Origin: Cristatella mucedo
Lineage: Eukaryota; Bryozoa; Phylactolaemata; Cristatellidae
Direction: 5' to 3'
Assembly (NCBI GenBank): GCA_009760855.2
Contig: WPIO01000104.1
Location: 1,335,001 to 1,399,000, forward strand
DNA length: 64,000 bases
Both the position numbers and the translations under genes were made by a program. Positions 51,540 to 62,879 of the stretch are shown in pieces. Position 1 is the stretch's first letter, and the number at the start of each line of letters is the position of its first letter. The notes beneath the pieces were generated by a model that saw only the letters and a list, made by a program, of their open reading frames with translations, did not search any database and was not told where the DNA came from.

Positions 51540-51700
51540 GGTTTTTGTGATTTTCCTTCGTGTGATTATGCATGTTGCAGGCACTGTGCTTTCTCCTACG
51601 AACCACATCATGCATGTTGACACACTGCGAATGTTACCATACGTTTAACCGTACGCTCAGGCTTTCCTTATAGCGAGTGTAAATAAATTCTTATTATTAT
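51540..51700 (+). mobile_element. Family A-like LINE tail fragment (diverged)
   Basis: tttccttcgtgtgattatgc, repeated gcatgttgacacactgcg-type words, and a short aattcttattatt end. Confidence 0.45.
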
Positions 51701-52066
51701 GAAAATACGGGGCCCGAGCTTTAAGTTTCTACAAAGGCAGGTAGTGCAATAGTGCATAAGCAAGTATATGCTTGCTCACTGCAGAAATTTGGGCCTGCGC
51801 TAGATTACTTTCAGATGCCGGAAGCGGTCGTTACGTCAAAGAGTGAACGGCACGGCTTCAGCAGTTACAAAGGAAATAGCTCTGTTCTCCGAGCTGGGTT
51901 TCTAAATGCGACCATGTATCAGAACTTACCCACTGGGCTTTCCATTATCTTGTTTTAGTTGAAGGTTTACTTCGCTGCGATCTTTTTCGGAAGTTTAGAA
52001 TGCTTTTCCGAAGTCACGTGACCGAGAGGCAGACCCTCTGCAGCTTCAGATCCTCTAGAAAAATGG

Positions 52067-52180
52067 CCAACAACTCGATCCCCGCGACAGCCACACGCGC
52101 GCGCGCGCCAACAACTCGATCCCCGCGACAGCCACACGCGCGCACGCGCGCGTGTGTGTGTGTGCGCGCGCTGGCCGGGC
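52067..52180. repeat. Duplicated block with alternating CG/TG runs
   Basis: caacaactcgatccccgcga plus cagccacacgcgcgc appears twice in a row, followed by alternating purine-pyrimidine sequence (cgcgcgtgtgtgtgtgtgcg). Confidence 0.9.
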
Positions 52181-52274
52181 GAGAGTAGTGAAACACGGGC
52201 AGCGACTAATGCACACAGCTGTCTTTTAGCGAAATGTACGTGTCGACTAAATTTTACAATCATAATTGGCGGAA

Positions 52275-52300
52275 ACCCGGGTTACCATGGTAACCCGGGT
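52275..52300. promoter_or_regulatory. 26-bp palindrome containing a perfect RFX X-box-like site
   Basis: Positions 52281-52294 read GTTACCATGGTAAC, which fits the X-box consensus GTHNYYATRRNAAC on both strands. Flanking bases extend the symmetry to 26 bp. An octamer ATGCAAAT is at 52340-52347. Function is unproven; the site may simply be a transposon end. Confidence 0.35.
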
Positions 52301-52355
52301 GCGGGCGGACTGCGACTACCTTTTATTGGTCCAAATTACATGCAAATAGGCTAAA

Positions 52356-52424
52356 ATGTCGGACTCGTCGAGTTCTATTCGTCAGCAGAAAGACAGCGAT
52401 TTCGAAAACGATGATTTTTATTGA
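52356..52424 (+). CDS. Short acidic/serine-rich frame (22 residues)
   Basis: Starts MSDSSSSIRQQK and continues DSDFENDDFY before TGA. Ser/Asp-rich N termini of this kind open many transposases and chromatin proteins, so it may be a remnant first exon. It lies 9 bases after an ATGCAAAT octamer and about 60 bases after an X-box-like palindrome. No homology can be claimed. Confidence 0.2.
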   Translation: MSDSSSSIRQQKDSDFENDDFY

Positions 52425-52489
52425 GCAAGTACGCAGCGGCTGACCAGATCCAGGGCAAGGATCTGGTGCACAATCGCTAAAAATTGAGC

Positions 52490-52960
52490 TTACTTTTTTG
52501 AGAAGTAGCTCAAAATTGATGGCTGATTTGGGAAAACCGCCGGTGCCTTCTTCGGGCGCCCCACAGAGCGTATCTGCACGCCCGGAGTAGCCTTCAGCGC
52601 TGATGCTCTATTTTCTGCCACGAGTCTGTGCCATATCGGATGCCGCCGCCGACGGCGCGAAATATTGTCAGGACCTTCGTTCTCACTATCAGCGATACTA
52701 CCAAGGCGCAGCACTGGCGGCACGATTCCAGACCTCCCGCATAATGTTTTCAGGCTAGCGGGTGGCAATGATGTTCCCGGGACATGTTTCCAAGAACTTG
52801 CACGCCAGTTCCGTTTCGTTGCTAAGAGCACCGTTGCTAATATCTTTTATATTGTCATTATAGCTGACCATAGCGTGCATCATTTCATTGAGCTCTTTCG
52901 CACATAGTTCTTCAGATTGCTTCGACACAATTGTGATGGTGCTGCTCCTGAATCAGGTCA
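52490..52960 (-). pseudogene. Broken frame ending in a PIP-box-like peptide
   Basis: The upstream part (about 52950-52757) reads SEELCAKELNEMMHAMVS and KDISNGALSNETELACKF and ends at a TAG. The downstream part, in another frame, reads IADSENEGPDNISRRRRRH, IWHRLVAENRASALKA and GRPKKAPAV, then ends QPSILSYFSKK at the stop (52492-52490). QPSILSYF fits the PCNA-interacting consensus Q-x-x-I/L/M-x-x-aromatic-aromatic. The middle is rich in Arg and resembles a nuclear localisation signal. One stop and one frameshift separate the halves unless an unseen intron does. Confidence 0.4.
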
Positions 52961-53069
52961 ACGGCTTTTTCGACTTCGAAACGCTATATTTTTTTAGAGC
53001 AGCTATCCGCAAAATAAAGAATCAATTGCGATTCTACTTGCGGAAATTCGGTAACCCGGGTTACCGACA

Positions 53070-55440
53070 TCGGGTTCAATTATCAGTTAGTATAAATCGT
53101 TGTTATAATTACCAGTTATGATTCACTATTACTATAGATTACTAGTAAAACTATCATTATTGATTACGGCTGATCAGCACTGTGAAAATGGCGAGGATGG
53201 GCAGTTTCTGCTACACTAGAGGAGCCTGCGAGCTAAGCAGCGGTGGCGTCAGCAGTTGTTGTCGTACGACAGCAATCAGAAGCTCCCTTCAATGGTCCGC
53301 CTACTGAAGCCTACACTACGAGATGTTTCACTTCAGAATCGTTGGTCAATCGCTCACTGGACATTGCTCCTCGGACAATCCTATAGACAATAGCCCTTGG
53401 AATATATGCAAAAAGCAAATTGAAACTGCTCGCTGGTTTTCACCTTTTACCTGCTCAACGAACTGAAATTATCATATGCAGCAATAGTGGCAGAGTGCAT
53501 ACAGCGAGTCCCAGATGTAGCGTTCTAATTGCGGAGGAGAGGCGCTGCGAGAGGGCCAACCAGCTGCTGCTTCAGACTGGCGCATACGGAATTCATTCAA
53601 ACGTTGGAACAAGACCGCTATACCTTGCTTCATTGATAAGCGTTCGCGCGTGTCTTAGCGAATAACAGTTTTTATATAAATACCCACGACTTTCAATGTC
53701 GTTGACGTAAAATGGCGCCACTGCCACCGCCAAGAGCTCATGCTTGACGACTTTCCGTTTAGGCGGCGTTCGCATAGATCCCGCCAGTCTGAGCGCAGTG
53801 ACTGTGTCACTCGCGGAGCAATGGCGGCGCTCGCCTACCGGAAGCAAACCACGGGTATGCACAGATTTGTCTCCGTAAGTATGTACATGTCATGTGTGCT
53901 TGCAACCAACCAGCGACGACCAGCTCACAAAGACGCTACGACCGACGATGCGGGACAGTAACCGCATGCACTCTAAGTAGCAAAGTTCAAGTGCTAAGTT
54001 TGTGAAGACATTTCCGTTTATATATTATTCATTCCCTCGTGGAACGTCAGCCTCGGTCTTTCAAACATTGACTTTACCTTGGTCTTTAAATTAAAGCATT
54101 GAGCAGCGCTAGTCTGACCCCGGCTGATATCTGCGGTGGCAGAAAAGCGCTCAGCTGATGTCTGCGGTGACGTCAGGTAGCAGCGCCGTATTGCAAGTGG
54201 CTACGAGTGTCACTGCTAGCTATAGCAGCGCTCGAGCAAAACGCTCGAGCAAACGCGCCAAAAACTTGCGCGTGCACAACCCACTGCAGAATAGTCAAGT
54301 AGATTTCTTGCAAGCGTACGTCTGCGAATGATTCACCGACCTGAAAAAAGTGCAAGGTAGTGACACCGCTCGTGTACGCGTCGCTATCGCACCGTCATCC
54401 TCTGGACTGAAGAAGTTCGACAGTCATAAGTCAACCGTACACCTTCAATGAGGAGGTGGAGCGCTTCGGAGCGTAAGCGGAAGTCAGCTGATCGCTGATC
54501 CTCTCGAATCCATTCGTTTTAATGTTGGTGTTAATAAACATAAGGCCAAAGCTAATTTTCTGAAAAAGTATAAAGAATATTTCCAGAAAATTATATTTTA
54601 ATATTTTATAATATTTATATAAGTATAAATAAATAAATATATATATATATATATATAATATAATATAATATAATGTAATGTATATTTATATAAATAATAT
54701 TTTTATTCCATTGTTCCTATTGCATTCATTATTTGTTTCGATAGGAAAAAATGCGCAGATAGTCACGAAGGCTAGCTGAGCGCTGGGTAGCCAATCAAAT
54801 CGGGCAGCTATCGCCGAGACGAGGAGTAACGGACCGGATTGGGTCAAACCTGGGCGTGCCGCCATCTTGAAAGTCAGAGAGGCACAGCTCCGTACGCCGT
54901 CCGTCCAGCTGTCAGAGGTTACGTAGGCGCCGCTGCGAGCAGCTTATTAGCGGAAGGGGTGGTATTGTTTGGATACTGCTGCTTGAATTAAAAATAAGCA
55001 AAATTAGTTCATATAAATCAGCCTAAATTATATCAAAGCTGCGAATTTTGCTGACAGTGCTGTCAAGTTGGCTGGCCATTTAATGGCGCACTATTTAATG
55101 GCTTCCTTGCCCGATGCGCAGGCGCACGCTCCTTATCTGAGACGGAGTCGTTGTTACTCCGGCAGCAGCCGCAGCAGTTCGGTTACGGCTTTTGTGCGTA
55201 CAATCGCCACTCTTATTCCTGAATGGCAGACAAAAAGAAGCGACGGGACGGCGTCGAAAAAGGAGGATCCGGGTAGATTTTTATTTTTTTTGCTAAATCT
55301 GAAGGATTGTTAAGACGCGCGGCCACAAATAGCTACAGTCACCGTCATAACAGCCGTGGATGCAAACGTCGTATGCAGGCTGATTGGAAAAAAAATCCAC
55401 AGAAGAGAGCGGGGAAAGCTAAGCTAAAATCACGCGTATT
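53070..55440. other. Unassigned region with possible promoters
   Basis: GC-richer islands hold ATGGCGGC-type starts: plus 53821 (MAALAYRKQTT, then a possible donor), minus 54865 within the YY1-type word AAGATGGCGGC, and plus 55223 (MADKKKRRDGVEKGGS, then GG|GTAGAT). 54590-54700 is a TA-rich repeat. None is tied to downstream exons. Confidence 0.3.
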
Positions 55441-55444
55441 TATA

Positions 55445-56135
55445 GTAATAATATTAACACACTTGATAAAGCGCCCTCAGAGAACTCAATTTCTCTCCTG
55501 GCGCTTTAGATTTTCCGCAACGGAACACGATCGAATGGTTAGTAATGCCATGCTAAATAAACAACAAGAATAACATGGTTGGTGTCAGCACGGATAAGCA
55601 CATCCAGGACAAATCACAGGTACCCATTAAATGCTGCGCTAAATAGGTGCGTTTTTAATTTCTTTTTAAATATTGTCAAGTCAGGGACATCGTGACGTAA
55701 TTCGGGAGTTACAGGCTTTGGGAGCATACAAACTAAATGCAAGGTCTCCGGCGGATTTGAAGTTTGTAAGAAGTATAGGTAAACAGTTAGATTCCGAAAA
55801 GTGGGTTGTACGATGCTTAGCCTGGCGGGGCAGTAGATATGATAGGTAGGCTGAAGCCAAAGAATAAAGGGTCCTAAAAGTGAGTGAACAAAACCTTGAA
55901 GTGGATGCTTTGCTTGACTGGTAGCCAGTGCAGGGCTTAAGCTGATAATTGATTGACGAAATATCACTGCAAGTAATGCCACGAGCTAAATATAAGTTTT
56001 AGATTCTTGGTGCACACTAAAGGCCCGATCGTCTAAAGTTTTCAGCTTAGCGTAAGGAAAGATGAGACGTCAGGTATCCGAGAGGAAGCCGAGGGCTGGG
56101 CTGTACGAGAGAGATCGCTGAAGGATCAAATAGGT
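55445..56135 (-). mobile_element. Family A LINE 3' fragment, near-copy of 45.5-46.2 kb
   Basis: Reversed 3' end and RT C terminus with an unusual segment (KLKTLDDRAFSVH-like) that it shares with the 45.5-kb copy. The two match closely up to the block ctgaaggatcaaat and then diverge. Confidence 0.8.
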
Positions 56136-56544
56136 CGCGAAGACGGCTTGCGTAAACGGGTGCAGCCAAGTGGGCCAAGTGGGCAAAGAATCTTCAAGGC
56201 GATGACTGGGAGCCGGTGAAGCCGTTGGAGACGAATCTACGCCGTTAGCGGCAGATCGCACAAACTATTGAGTTCTGCACAAACTGCAAAATAATAATTC
56301 AACAAGTGTAGAATCTAGTATGACGGGCATTGATGTAATCTGATCACGATCGGATAAACGTGTGAACTAGCGTACGTTTCATCATTAGCTACTTCACTTT
56401 GAGAATCTAAAGGAATGGATTGAAAGCTTGGAACGGGTTCCTATTGTTGGCAAAATATTTGTAAAATGAAGCTGCTCATTTAGCAGTGACGTGTACATTA
56501 AATGCAGGGGTCTTAATTTAATAAGTTGCTTTATTTATCGTTTG

Positions 56545-57390
56545 TCATCTTACTGGACGCAGTTGTACGACTAAGTCAGTGAAGCCAATAACGGCAGTGA
56601 CTTTGCCAGGACCCTTAGACATAGAAAAAGCTCGAATGGAACGGGAAAGCCTCTCGCACGACGCCCCCACGAGCTTGCCGTCGCGGGAGTCGTGCGAGTC
56701 GATCTTTCTTTCGTCACTTTTAGCCACAAACACCATGTCCAGGAAAGCGTTGCTACCAATGTAGCAAGTCATCGTTGTACAGCGAATGCTGCCACAGTGG
56801 CTGACCTTCATGGCTGACCTTCATGGCATGACGATGGCCCGATGACGAAGCGTACACGGATGATCCCACGATTCCGGCACTCGTGGGACGCATCGTTCGA
56901 TATGGCGACTAGATTGGTCTTAGTCAGAGCCACATCTATGGTTGCAATGGAGTCCAAAAAGAAAAGCACTTCGTTCTTTTCGATGTCCATCAGCAGCAAC
57001 CCTTGCGACGAAGCGACAGCCGCGAGGGCGCCTGCGAAGCACAGCTTGTTCGGCACGCAAGGAATGCGGACGTTGCTCTCCTCAGCCCACTGGCGGCTCG
57101 TTTCCCCGCTGCGACTCAATAGACGATGCGCATGGATACTAGACCAGCAACGATCCTGTCGTCGCTCCAAGCATCCATTGCAGCCACTACCTCGCCAGGT
57201 TTTGACCAGGTGCTGAGCTCCCTGCCGTGGAGGCCTAGTTCCATCACGCCGTAGTCAGCGTGGAAGGTAAGGAATGTGCACTCCGATGTGAGGGCGATTG
57301 CATTAAATGATTTTTCATCGAAAAATGTCACGAACGAGAGTCCAAATCGTCCAAGAGGCAGACGCTGGGAATTACCAACGGCACCGATGC
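56545..57390 (-). pseudogene. Beta-propeller terminal exon, paralogue 3, frameshifted
   Basis: Close relative of the 47-kb exon: shared blocks include LSRSGETSRQW, GLLLMDIEKNEVLFFL, IGSNAFL, HDSRDGKLVGAS and the ending KVTAVIGFTDLVVQL. It starts at an acceptor (TATTATTTAG at 57391) in phase 1, as the others do. The frame is lost near 57130, again at 56807-56832 where a 13-bp block (ggctgaccttcat) is duplicated in tandem, and again near 56770. Inactive copy by these breaks. Confidence 0.7.
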
Positions 57391-57416
57391 CTAAATAATA
57401 GGAGAAGTGCAATACT

Positions 57417-58125
57417 TAATAATAATAATAATAATGCACTTGATAAAGCATCCTCAGAGAACTCAATCTCTTTCTAGGAGCTTTACATTTGCTGCAAAGG
57501 GAAATGCAATTGAATGGTGTGTAATATCATGCTTGATAAACAAACAAAATGAATAACATGGTTAGTGGTGACATGCACAGGGTCAGCATGCAAATGTGGT
57601 TAGTGGCAGCATGCACAGTGTCAGCAAGAATAAGCACATCAAGGACGAATCACAGGGACCCACTAAATGCTGTCTTAAATAGGTGTGTTTTTAAGTTCTT
57701 TTTAAATGTGATCAAGTCAGGGGATGTTCTGACGCAGGTCGTGAGGGAGTTCCAGGCTCCGGGAGCATACGAACTAAATGCACGGTCTCCAAAGGATTTA
57801 AGGTTTGTACGAGGTATCGTTAGGCTGTTGGATCCTGAAAAGCGGGTGGTGCGATGCTTGGCCTGATGGGGGAGTATGTCGGAGAGATAGGCTGGAGCCA
57901 TAGAATGAATTGACCTAAAAGTGAGCGACAAAACCTTGAAGTCAATCCGTTGCTTGACTGGTAGCCAGTGCAGGTCGGCGAGAAGTGGAGTAATGTGGCA
58001 ACTGCGACGCTCACGACAGACAAGCCTAGCTGCAATGAGGATCACAAAGAGCCTAAATCCATCAGCTTTGTAAAATGTAATGGAGGGCACCTTCCTGGCT
58101 AGTTTATAGTTGAGTATTTGCACAT
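57417..58125 (-). mobile_element. Family A LINE 3' fragment
   Basis: Reversed copy: (AAT)n tail, stem-like 3' block, tandem TGACACTGTGCATG-type segment, then RT C-terminal residues (HITPLLADLHWLPVKQRIDF, DRAFSSYAPGAWNSL). It lies just upstream of the 57.4-kb propeller pseudogene. Confidence 0.85.
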
Positions 58126-58212
58126 TATGGATTTACTACGCCATGAAAGCTAAGAAACATAATAGTTTTGTTACAAATTACCAGTCAAGTATACCTTTTA
58201 ATAATAACAAAA

Positions 58213-58397
58213 ATTAAATTAAATTAAATACTAGCTGATTTAACAGCCTCTTTTGTATAGCAACAGAAGAGCCTTTACGGCTATCACAGCTGCTTGCAGA
58301 GGCGATAAAGGATCGCTTACCACAAGATTCGAACCCACGACATCGGGACCGAAGTCGTGAAAAAAACCGCCTTACCTAGTGTGCCATCACGGCAACA
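58213..58397 (-). mobile_element. SINE1 copy
   Basis: Reversed: (AAATT)n-like tail, ctagctgatttaacagcctc, B-box complement gattcgaacccac, head ccttacctagtgtgccatca. Confidence 0.8.
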
Positions 58398-58659
58398 ACA
58401 GTAATAAAAAAGGCGGTCGCATAACACCCTCTAACATCCTACATTACATACGTTTTTAGGAAAGTGCGTCCATATGCTACGGGGTAACACGCGGTCTGAG
58501 CACGAATAGGCACTTAAATAATCAACCAAAGGACCTCAAAAGCTGCGATAAAACATTTGCCTTTGCACCTTCTTCCATTCGTCATTAACTATGAGGATGT
58601 CATGACCTAAGGAGAAAGTTATTTCGGTCCTTGGGAGCGTACGAACTTAATGTATGCTC

Positions 58660-60475
58660 ACAAGTGATCTCGTCCTGAACTTTATACCCCAATCAAAGAA
58701 GATATCAAGTCCATTGGACCCTATGACCCACTGTTCTGCTCCTAAGTTGCATTGATCTGCTGCTACCATGCATAACTAACATCATTCATATGTCATTAGC
58801 CTCAGGTCATGTCCCAGCACCTTTCAAAAAAGCTGTAGTTAGGCCACTTTTCAAGAAACCGACACTAGACCCAGAGAACTTGGGCAACTACCGCCCAGTC
58901 TCCCTTCTACCACTCCTATCAAAGACACCGGAGCGGGTCGTGGTGGACCAGCTAAGCTCATATAATGAAACTTCAAACCTTGTTAGTAAGCTCCAATCTG
59001 GCTTTTGAGCTAATCACTCCACAGAATCAGCATTGCTTCGGGTGTACTACGCCCTACCTAGGAATGCAGACATGGGTGTAGTATCTCTGCTTATTTTGCT
59101 CGATCTTTGGTAAGCTTTTGATAATATCAATCCCCAAGTTCTTTTAGAGCGCCTCTTATCTCGCCTGGGCATCACTGGTACTTCCATGCAATGGTTCAGG
59201 TCCTATCTCATTGGCAGATTCCAGAGTATTGACGTGAATGGACAAAGATCATCCGACGGACCTCTGAAATATGGGGTACCTCAGGGCTCCATGCTAGGTC
59301 CGGTTCTTTTCATGGTTTATACTTTCCCTCTTGCTGATGTGATTGCCAAGCACAATCTAGGCTTTCACTTCTATGTGGATGACACTCAGTTGTACCTTTG
59401 CTTTGATCCCTCCCAGCCTTCGAGCACCTCGAATTCCCTTAACTCCCTTGCTGCATGCATTGATGACATCCGCACATGGATGGCACCAAATTTTCTTAAA
59501 CTAAACGATAATAAAACTAACTTATTAGTTATGGGCAAATCCAGTATGATTCAGAAATTCGAAAGTGTAACGCTCAAAATTGGCTCTGCCAGCATACCTC
59601 CTGTTGAATCAGCTCGAAATCTAGGTGTCATGTTCCAAAGTGACCTCTCGTTAGACGACCACATCAGCTCCACAATCAAGTCTGCCTACTTTCAGATACA
59701 TAACATTGCTAAAATTCGGGCTGGCATAGATAAAGACACCATGTCTACGTTGGTCCACACATTTGCGACATCCCGTATTGACTTCTGTAACTTACTGCTT
59801 GCTGGTCTACCGGCATGTGCAATCAGGGGCTTACAGTTGGTGCAAAACTCAGCAGGTAGGCTTGTCTGTCGTGAGCGTCGCAGTTGCCACATCACACCAC
59901 TTCTCACCGACCTGCATTGGCTACCACTCAAGCATAACATCGACTCCAAGGTTTTGTCGCTTACTTTTAGGTTACTGCATTCTTTGACTCCAGGCTGCCT
60001 ATCAGATCTACCGCCCCACCAGGCTAAGCATCGTGCCACCTGCTTTTCGGAATCTGTTTACCCATACCTCGTACAAACCTCAAATCCTCTGGAAACTGTG
60101 CCTTTAGTTCGTATGCTTCAAAAGCCTGTAATTGACTCCCGAATTGCATTACAACATCCCTTGCATTACAAAATCCCCTCAATTGACCACATTTAAAAAT
60201 AACTTAAAAACACACCTTTCTATGACAGCTTTTAGTGGGTCCCTGTGATTCGTCCTTCATGTGCATATGCCTGCTGACACTGTGCATGCCACTAGCCACA
60301 CTTGCATGCTGACCCTGTGCATGTCACCCCTAACAATGTTATTCATGCTGTTTATCAAGAATGATGTTACTCACGATTCAATAGCGTTTGCATTTGCAGC
60401 AAATGTAAAGCGTCTAGAAAGACTTTGAGTTCTCTGAGTTTGCTTTATCAAGTGCATTATTATTAACATTATTTT
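58660..60475 (+). mobile_element. CR1/L2-like LINE (family A): RT domain and 3' end, two nonsense codons
   Basis: 5'-truncated non-LTR retrotransposon. Reverse transcriptase motifs: PFKKAVVRPLFKK, GNYRPVSLLPLLSK, motif A (LLDL..AFDNIN), VPQGSMLGPVLF, and the catalytic box FYVDDTQLYLCF. One frame runs 58790-60196, broken only by TGA at 59006-59008 and TAA at 59111-59113 (inside motif A). The C-terminal part (LHWLPLKHNIDSKVLSLTF) is typical of the clade. The 3' end (60244-60475) has CTGACACTGTGCATG-type repeats, a stem-like block (gcgtctagaaag/agttctctgag) and a short (TTA)n tail. Not active as it stands. Confidence 0.85.
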
Positions 60476-60479
60476 GGTC

Positions 60480-62875
60480 TTTTGTTGAGAATTTTAGTAT
60501 GAATTAGACCAGCTTGAATAAGGAAGCACGCGAAAAAGCACACGAGGCCACTGGATAGTACGTCTATTGGCTAGTAACACTATGTGAATCGTCTTAATCA
60601 AATAGACGATAATTCAGCTTTGCAAAGTCGCAATGCATATCGCGTGGTTGCCTCGTTCCGGCGCTCTACTGCAGTGTAATCAATATCGTAGGGGTTAGTA
60701 AGAAAATCAGAAGCCCAACAGCCTTCACCACAGCGAGCTTAGAAAGGAGAATTCTAGTCTTTTAGGAGCACAAACATACGGGAATATATTACCAAAGCCG
60801 TTGACAATACAGCCAAAAACAACGTAACAAAGAGGTATCAAGCATATAGTGCCAGACAGGATGTACCTACGTCTGTAATGTCAGAAAAGGTATACAGTTT
60901 ATGTAGCACAAGTAAAACTGATTCTGATTTAGGTTATTGGTTATAGGCCAAACTCTTGTTGCTAAAGGCATCGTTAGTAGCACCTCTTACTGTTAAGAAT
61001 TGCTGTTGAGTATTACCTTAGGTAACGGCACATCTTACCGACAATGGTAGCGCCTGAATACGGAGTATTTCCCGCCGAGCAAATTCAGGGTTTCCGCCTC
61101 ATTCTCCATTAAAAATATTCAGTGACAACTGCGGGTGGTTGAGCGACAGCGGCTTTGTCGCGATCAATAAGTGGAGAAGAATCAGGCTGCATATTCTGAC
61201 TTACCGGCTCCTCCGCTGCTACTTCATGATTATAACTGCGACCAATAGCATCACGCGCGACAGAGAGAGAGAGAGAGGGCTTGAAATATAGTACTGGTCG
61301 CTCTGAGTTGATAGTTTCTTATACTGCCTGGCATTAGCATGGCTAGCGGTTTACGTACGTTAATTCAAATTAAAATGAGGGACCCATCGAGAAATGGCGA
61401 CCGGTAAGCACTTACGAGTAATGAGTACAAACAATGCACGCCAGTGGTTTGAGTGAGTTCATGCACGCAAACTAAGCTTGCGGGTAATCTCGCAGATGCA
61501 CACGTTTCTTCAACGCAAAGCCGCGATTCAGCAGCTAAGGTAAACAATCAGCAATCTCTAGCTGCGCTTACCCGCAGAGTTGTCCATCTTGACTTTCAGA
61601 GGGCGCTTTGCACAGTGGTGGCACGCTGGCCCGTGGAAAATCTAGTGTCGAAATGCGCTGACTGGACTAGCTAACGCTCAAATTACCTTATATAGAGACA
61701 AATTGGGTGTATAAACACGATATAAATACGGTTAGTATCAATAAGCGGACCTATAAATGCGAGTTCACTAGGTTTCGTAATTATAACTCACTTTCATCTT
61801 TCCGCAATTAATTGGATTATGAACTTCAAATGGTTTAGAACGGACGTCTCACGCAAAGCTTATGCTGATAAAATTCATAATAAAAAATCCTGAAAATTTC
61901 CTGTACATTTCTTGATGTTTATTTCTTGCAGTGATAAGCCTTTATATAATCACGATGAAATTAGTAATTATTGAAGAATAGGGTTGTTTAACTTGGCCGA
62001 TGGCTGGCGGAAGCGCTGACTTATGTACTGCACAGGCTTTACTAGATGTGACGTCCGCAATAGCCCACTGTGACTACATAATTAGCTGTAAATTTCGCTC
62101 ACATTTGGTAAGGCTGATATTGATAAGCAATTGTATATCCGCCAACTAGCTGTGAAGTACAAACTCTAGTTACAGCAAACGAGCATCGCTACAGACCGTA
62201 CGAGTTCATTTAATGGCCGCTACCGCTGGTTTTAAGCCTTTTCCTGCCGGGAGCAACGTTTATTATGCCGGTCAGTCCCTGAGCGAGCTTTCGCTCACCG
62301 ACATTTACAGAATCATTTTGCCTATTTATCTTATAATAATCCAATCACTGACATAGCGTCCGCTCGCACTTAGCTGGGAAAAGGTCGTACAATGGCAGCC
62401 AGCCGCCGGTCGTTTAGGTGAGCCGGAAGTGTCCGCACTAAATACAAGTCAGTGGATGGAGGCAGGCGGCCACTGGAGCGGCGGTCGCTGCGGCCGAGAC
62501 GGAAATGCGGAGACTGCTTGAGGTAATGGCGTTTAAGAATCTATCTGCTTGAAAAAGTCGATCGTCGGAACGGTAACGATAATGACAATCATGATTGTCG
62601 TGTGATCGGCCGTAAAAACTTAGTTACAATGTGCGTGCTTTCGCAGCGAGTCCACAACGCAACTCCGACTAACGGCGGCCGGCCAAAATCCGGGTCGCTC
62701 TCAACGCGGCGGGCTATCATTCTTGCTCCTCGTCACAATCTGGATCTTACGACCAATGTATCCATAATTTTTGTCAAACAATTGAGCCATAAATGCCAAT
62801 CAAAGGGCCTGTCGCCTGCCACATTAAGGAGGCCATGATTCCAAGGCTCTGCCGCAAGCGGACATTAAGCCATGG
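60480..62875. other. Unassigned region
   Basis: Mostly AT-rich with no recognised genes. A GC-rich patch at 62.38-62.72 kb has ATG 62392 (MAASRRSF) followed by a good donor AG|GTGAGC at 62417, a possible first exon. Confidence 0.3.
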
Positions 62876-62879
62876 CAGC

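Larger units (their letters stand above)
52269..53066. mobile_element. Candidate defective DNA transposon bounded by CCCGGGTTACC palindromes
   Basis: Left edge 52269-52300 and right edge 53040-53066 share gcggaaa followed by cccgggttacc. The left block holds a 26-bp perfect palindrome (52275-52300) and the right block an 18-bp one (53049-53066). Between them lie a short plus-strand frame (52356-52424) and a broken minus-strand frame ending in a PCNA-binding-like peptide (52490-52960). Because the end motifs are palindromic they can serve as direct or inverted repeats; no clear target-site duplication was seen. The family is not identified, and a non-transposon origin is possible. Confidence 0.35.

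Noticed and set aside
61010-61035. Second X-box (attaccttaggtaac)
   Set aside because: One half-site lacks the leading G and the spacing is longer; too weak to call.
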